NCBI GenBank assembly: GCA_964036275.1 | Contig: OZ038438.1 | Location: forward strand, 4,966,978 to 5,030,977 | DNA: 64,000 nt | Reading direction: 5' to 3' | Source: Litoditis marina | Taxonomy: Eukaryota > Nematoda > Chromadorea > Rhabditida > Rhabditidae | Part shown: positions 59,401 to 64,000 of the stretch, piece by piece | How positions within the stretch are numbered: position 1 is the first letter of the stretch | How the letters are laid out: each line of letters begins with the position of its first letter | Made by a program: the position numbers and the translations under genes | The notes under the pieces: model-generated | What the model saw: only the letters and a program-made list of their open reading frames with translations | Database searches by the model: none | Told to the model about the DNA's origin: nothing

Positions 59401-62400
59401 TCAGACATTATTCGTTACATATGTGAGTCTAAATAAATGGCTATAGAAACACTTCTTGGTTGGTTGTTTACAGCTTCAAAACAGAACTTTTTTTGTAATT
59501 GTATGACAACAGTGAATTGATTCGGACAATAGAGCAGCTGAATAATAAAGGGTCGTCGCTAAATGGTGTACAGTTATGCAGATTGACTGGGGCGTGTCCC
59601 ACAGGTGCACTCCGCGGGGGGTAAGCTACTTGCTTGGGGGGTCAGGCAACCAATCACCGTATTTACAGAAATGTTGCGTCACCCCTGGAAAGCTCTCTGA
59701 AACCTCTGGAACAGAGTGACTTGTGGATTGCCAGGAAGAAAATATATCAGATTGTTGGCAATTCACCAGTCAAGCTATCCCCACAAAGTCAATTATACAA
59801 GGCGTTCCAGAAGACCTAGGAAATACATAATTTTTTTTCAGAAGTTATGGTTGTTTCAGAGCTCTATTTGTGTGACTTCTTCCACAGAACAAAATGTTTG
59901 AACGTAGATTCCTATCAAGTTTCTTTTTCTTGTGGGGGGGGGGTCAAGAAAATACTCGATTATGGTATCTAATAGAACACTCAGGAGTAAACTTGAAAGA
60001 ACAGGACAAAATTATAATCTGCGCTTGACCTCTCTGTTTTATACTCTGTTTCACCAATTAGTGCTTTTTCACAGTAATCCGTCGAATAGTCAGGAAGCTT
60101 TTTCTAATGAACAATTCATTATTTTCGTCTCAACCTTTTTGCGTTGTAGTAGTACCAGAATTTGAAGAAAACACAAAAAGACAACATACCAAACTTCGAC
60201 CTTCAAGTTTGAGCATGTTACTGTAGAGGCTTAGAAGTGGGTGGAACGAAGTATATTTTAAATGCGCAACGTTCGACTGTTCTGCTTTTTGAAGATCTGA
60301 AGAGTCAACTTAGTTACTAGGAGATGCATTTAAACACGAAAAACAAAACAGATAGTCTTCGTGAAACAGTTTCTAAGATATTTCATGGCTTATTTGTCTG
60401 TTATGACCTGTGACTACCTGTCAATGGTATACGCAATCAATTCAGGGTACTGTAATGGTCGCGCCAAATTCACACTGCATATAAAGAACACTTGTCGATC
60501 TGAGTTAGGGTACTGCGCAGTCTTATATTGCTCTAAAAGTAAGAAAGGTCGAATGTGTTAAATGACTTTAGGTATAGTAATTAGAAAATATGATAAACTT
60601 TTCACAGCCATAATAATTTTTCCATCAGAATTCTTCAGAAGATGACTTTTCTTATAAGAACTTCATGAACAGACCTTGATCAAACGTACAATGTTCCACT
60701 ATGGCAGTTCGACCTGTTTGATCATTTCTCATGAGGTTATCTCGTGAGGTCTGAGAGGGATTGCTACCGCGCCAGATAGGGGGATGAGAAGCCGTGAGCC
60801 AGGTGCCCAGTTATCCCCTCAAGTACCTCTTACAAAAATAAACAAACAGAGAGACCATGCCGGGGTCATGCAATATGGGTTACTAGAATGTACTCGATGT
60901 GGCAAGAGTTGCATAATAATCTGAAACCTCGGTCCAGTATAAACAAAATGTTGCACTGCTTTCAATATATGTCTACAGAAGACTAGAGTACAGCTAATTT
61001 AAGTTGCTCGAAACTGTCAACAATGGGCAAAACGTGGATTATACTGTATAGTTTGACAAAAACTAGCTAACCACATGAGCTGAAACTCCGTTTCCAGAAA
61101 ATCTGAAATGTTTTCATTCTATTGAGTTGAGAAAGTGTGTTGCTAGAGGCTACTCATGTAGTAATAGTCACATTCGGGTGAATACAGTTGTTATGGGGTT
61201 CGGGTTACCATTTCTACTGTGTAAGGCGCTAGGAGAATCCGATCAAAGCAGCGGATTGTATTTCTTAGAGCGAGCCGAGCGGCAGGTCACTCGGCGTTTA
61301 CCGCTTTGGTCGCTTTATTCAATTTAGACAAAAAGAACAGTTTACTTTTTAACCTACAACAATGGTTGAAAAACTGTTGTAAAAAGATCGCACGTCGCCT
61401 TGAGGCGCCGACACGTTGAGTACGTGTAGGAATGGTCGAAACTATGTTTACACCAGAGCATTGATTTGTGTACAAATTGAAATTGATTTACAAGTTACAT
61501 TCGAGAAACGCACAACTAATGACAATGAATTTGGGTTCAATAACGCTTTTTTCCATGGAACTCAGTTCTCTAACCACTTTTGTAGCAAGCGAGTCAGATT
61601 GGTCTACTTGTGAACGGAAGAACAAGACACCGATAGTTAGGAAACCCAAAAATGTAGTTCGCACGGACAAAGTTAAGCAGTAGGATTATAATCCAATTAG
61701 GATGTATCATAGAGAGCTGACAGCTGGGAAACGGGTCAAGGGTTATGGAGAAAAGGTTTCGGGTTACAACCATATTGGGTATAATTAATGATGCAACCAC
61801 ATACAGGATAGAACAAAGTCAATACAGACCCCTCTTTCAACAATGTCCAAATTAACTGCAGCCAGTAAGTCGTTCAGAGGGAGACACGAGAGGTGGAGCG
61901 TGAAAAAAGTTAGTTTGGATTTACAAAGCATACACAACGTTACATGTATAGTCTTTTCCATTCCTACTGAGACTCCTACAGTAGGATTTCGAAACTTCCA
62001 AGCCGTTTTGCTCACTTACATTTGATCGGAGAAGTTTTGGATTTCCGTATCTCATTCTCCTTCTCAGGTAGAGTGAATATACGAGAGAATTTTCCATGAA
62101 CTTCATTTTCAGCTTCACAACAGCCTTCGGAAAGTTTGTAAGGTTACTGTAGGAGTCTCAGTAGGAATGGTGTGAACTATATTAACCGGATGCGTGTGAT
62201 CTTTATACTCTTACTGAGACTCCAAAAGTAGCAATACAAAACGTTCAGTCTGTTCAAATTGCGACTTTTGTTGAAAACGTTTGCAATTATGGCGGTCTTT
62301 TCTTAGTCTCCGTTACAAAGATTTTTCCCGAAGGTTTCAGCAAAAGTGTTCTAATTGAAAATTAGTCGCTGGAATGTTTTAAGGTTTACTGTAGAAGTAT

Positions 62401-64000
62401 CGGTGGAAATAATATGAAGAATGTCGTCACAAGTTATACTTCGTCACAAGTTCGTTTGGAAATCTCCGTGGTCATCAATGATAGCACGGACATTGACTTG
62501 ATACATTTCCATAAATGTATCGAGGGTGATAATCGAAAATCTAAAATGAATAATTGGGCTTTTTTCCGACTGTGAGAAACTACTTTCTTTAGCCTATTCT
62601 CTGATATATGAAGTGACTAAATCTCAGTTATTGTACAATCTCGACACACAGTTTTTACGAATTTACAGGACAGTATACAAAACGAACCCTGTTTGTGGCT
62701 AATTAGGATTGGAAGTACACAGGAATATGCTCATTTCTAATTGATCTGGCGATACACACACTAGAACGTGTCGGAACAAAAGTCAGTTATACATTCTGTT
62801 ATTTTTATTGGAACGTGTTTCACTCCCCTCGGCTTTTCGCACTATATTACGTGTTCTCCAATGGATATACTAGAAGTAAATTGAACAGTCACGTAAAGTT
62901 AGCATTCTAATTGCGTTTGTGATTTCTGCTGTGTTTAACATGTTTCACGTGACTGTGCAATAGACTAACACTATAGAGACCGTGGATAAGTTGTCAACGG
63001 AAGTTAGCACTATTGGTAGCTCTCGTGTTAGACAAGATAGCGTTGAAGGGCTATTGTGTATTGGTTTGGGGGTAGCGAGTGTAAGGAGAGGGGGACTATA
63101 TTGACTCGTCTCAATACACCAATCACACCACGCTCCAAGACACCGTACATCTAGCGTATTTTGACCATCTGGTATTCACAATCAGTTAAGCATAAAAGCA
63201 CATGTTGTCCTTTTGATAATTTAATTTTCTAGCTGTTTATTAATTTTCATTTTCTGGGTTAGTTGTGGTTGTGGTCTTACAGGAGTTCATTTCTGAGACG
63301 GCTCATAGTTCTAACCAAATTGTCCAATGCTGAAGCAAGCCAGTTACATGAAACTAATGAATCGGAATAATTGAGAAAATATTTTTCAAGCCTTTTGGAC
63401 GGAATGAAACCACGCGCGCGATAAACAAGAATTGTTTGATCAGTTTTACAATTCAGTGCTCAAATGGAATGGTGTGATTGTGTAGTACTAGTTTCAATGC
63501 CGACGTTTGTCCGAAACTTATCTACCAGTATAAAGTTATTGTATTTCTATTATAAAACCAGGATTGTCTGGAATATATGGTGTATTTCATAAATTGAGGT
63601 TAACTTTACGCCAAGTCGTACCAGTAACCGAAACAGCAATCAGTTTGGCTAAGCCTACTACTAACATGGAACTGATTCGAAGTGCTTGTTCTGCACCATA
63701 GTTTACACAGCGGAAAGTGGAATAAACAGTATAGTGTAAGTATTTTTTTCCAGCCATGACTATACGTGTTCTGACACCCTACCCCGCAAGGTATCAGTTT
63801 ATGGTCCAAGTACGCGCCACAAGGAGTAGGGTTTCATACGTATCAAATGTTAGAGGAGACACTTCCAGCCGGCCAGTCTAGTTCTCTTTGCCTTCCCACA
63901 ACTCGCTCTACATTGAAAGAATACTATTAAAGTGAATAAATGCACGTACCTGTCGTGACGGGCCTTCGGTCTGCATTGCTTGCTCCCAGCCAACTGGAGC
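53460..64000 (-). CDS. eya: eyes absent (EYA), 3' part of gene including whole EYA domain
   Basis: Minus-strand exons in phase: 63950-64000 (likely), 58971-59005, 58101-58248, 57777-57856, 57423-57501, 57168-57289, 56873-56936, 56612-56742, 56024-56110, 55769-55842, 55062-55162, 54751-54877, 54331-54475, 54052-54147, 53460-53555 (stop); 460 codons without the edge exon. The N-terminal part is Tyr/Ala/Ser-rich (YYNSSYTAGYGMYG, NTPYYNGMRTAGYYG), as in EYA transactivation regions. The C-terminal 266 residues align with the EYA domain in order: RVFIWDLNDICPF, GGVEVMRRLASKYY, GLIDRCGMGSQREEI, SMSEKYANVVMCSDGLVSAV, SIPIENVYSASKSGKES, LDRIQNRFGKKCSYVVVSSN, VPVWPVISTDDLDKLY. EYA is a SIX-partner transcription coactivator and HAD-family Tyr phosphatase. 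Here the DLDET motif reads DLNDI and the GDG motif reads SSN, so catalysis is doubtful. The 4.9 kb intron after 59005 is repeat-rich. Confidence 0.93.
53593..53730. mobile_element. MITE family B copy in the last EYA intron
   Basis: GTGAGTCAATTGCACAGTCA at the left, CGAGCAATGACAAAGTGCAC inside, CAATTTACTTCTACTATGC at the right. About 38 bases upstream (in gene direction) of the last EYA exon. Confidence 0.75.
55600..55705. repeat. imperfect tandem repeat
   Basis: Two adjacent units of about 45 bases sharing ATAATTTGRAAAGTATCTTGG-like and ATGGGAAGCA motifs (starting near 55625 and 55671), in an EYA intron. Confidence 0.6.
55879..55962 (+). repeat. GA-rich low-complexity tract
   Basis: Interrupted GAGAGA/GAAAGA sequence in the EYA intron between exons 55769-55842 and 56024-56110. 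Confidence 0.9.
56129..56360 (-). mobile_element. 5'-truncated second copy of the same LINE (3' end only)
   Basis: Inverse copy of about 13940-14184: TTGGCAACCTTTCGCGTTTC, CTGTCTCGAAATACAGCCCA and TTACACACTGTGTAATAAAT are shared, and it ends in three TTTGA units. Only a few differences over about 230 bases. Inserted in an EYA intron in the gene's own orientation, with its tail about 17 bases before the acceptor AG of exon 56024-56110. Confidence 0.92.
58551..58576 (+). repeat. poly-G tract (26 G)
   Basis: The longest mononucleotide run in the window, 26 G, in an EYA intron; C-rich on the transcribed sense of EYA. Potential G-quadruplex. Confidence 0.97.
59101..59337. mobile_element. MITE family C copy
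   Basis: TATAGTCTGTTTCACGCACT at the left, CTACAGTAATCTGCTCGAAC next, and ATTACTGTAGAAGGACATTG followed by GTGAAACGAACTATAA at the right. In the EYA 5' intron, just beyond exon 58971-59005. Confidence 0.7.
60039..60254. mobile_element. MITE family C copy
   Basis: TATACTCTGTTTCACCAATT at the left with CACAGTAATCCGTCGAATAG, and GTTACTGTAGAGGCTTAGAA with GGTGGAACGAAGTATAT at the right. Same EYA intron. Confidence 0.7.
61948..62179. mobile_element. MITE family C2 copy
   Basis: Nearly collinear with 22659-22907: TATAGTCTTTTCCATTCCTA, CTGAGACTCCTACAGTAGGA, CAGCCTTCGGAAAGTTTGTA and TACTGTAGGAGTCTCAGTAG, ending GTGTGAACTATA. A related, more diverged unit follows at about 62190-62420. Confidence 0.8.
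62866..62977. mobile_element. MITE family B copy (internal deletion)
   Basis: TATACTAGAAGTAAATTGAA and AGTTAGCATTCTAATTGCG, then jumps to TTTCTGCTGTGTTTAACATG and GTTTCACGTGACTGTGCAAT, ending CTAACACTATAG. Shorter than other copies because the centre is deleted. In the large EYA 5' intron. Confidence 0.75.

Larger units (their letters stand above)
59006..63949 (-). other. large EYA intron filled with MITEs
   Basis: 4.9 kb with no convincing exon. Contents: MITE family C copies (59101-59337, 60039-60254), C2 copy (61948-62179) and a relative (about 62190-62420), family B copy (62866-62977) and TCATGAG palindromes (60725-60775). If the edge exon 63950-64000 belongs to EYA, this is one intron; otherwise EYA's earlier exons may still hide here. 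Confidence 0.55.

Noticed and set aside
61127..61327. 66-residue plus-strand frame in the EYA intron
   Set aside because: No splice context or recognisable domain; surrounded by MITEs.

Overview
The window is metazoan nuclear DNA and most likely nematode. Coding sequence is split into many short exons, the 3' splice sites are mostly of the (T)TTTCAG type, and two gene types point to nematodes: a Patched-related (PTR) protein and a PGL-like germ-granule protein with a C-terminal RGG domain. I built gene models by hand by matching exon phases across GT..AG junctions. For the PTR, PGL-like, EYA and MESH1 models every junction keeps frame. The species cannot be named from the sequence. Bases 1461-1660 are an assembly gap (200 N).

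Layout: (1) 1-1251, minus: 5' three exons of a MESH1/HDDC3-type (p)ppGpp/NADPH hydrolase, running out of the window. (2) 2087-2539, minus: two exons of an unidentified acidic protein. (3) 3617-21369, minus: a complete 23-exon PTR gene (902 aa, 12 predicted membrane spans). Its 5.1 kb intron holds a nearly full-length LINE (about 9290-14184, plus strand), and other introns hold two tRNA-derived SINE copies, several MITEs and a (GAGAAA)n array. (4) 21370-31457: gene-poor and repeat-rich. (5) 31458-34271, plus: knirps-like NR0A nuclear receptor with a DNA-binding domain, a kni box and no ligand-binding domain; its 5' exon was not found. (6) 34450-39790, plus: a small MANSC-like type I membrane protein starting only 178 bp after the receptor's stop. 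(7) 42439-51779, plus: 28-exon PGL-like protein (1053 aa) ending in RGG/FGG repeats. (8) 53460-64000+, minus: eyes absent (EYA), 14 supported exons plus one likely exon at the edge, with a catalytic domain that lacks key phosphatase acids.

The most notable observations are: a canonical -1 frameshift heptamer (GGGAAAC) directly before the LINE ORF1 stop, with LINE ORF2 open in exactly the -1 frame; an EYA domain whose DxD and GDG motifs have become DLN and SSN, predicting a pseudo-phosphatase; a PGL-like scaffold with a long linker made of symmetric phase-0 exons; a fragment of a PTR exon duplicated on the other side of the LINE; a second 5'-truncated LINE copy close to an EYA splice acceptor; and at least four families of short palindromic MITEs dispersed through introns. 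The genes are not an evident pathway. The cluster mixes developmental transcription (EYA, nuclear receptor), germ-granule assembly, sterol-sensing-domain transport and nucleotide metabolism.
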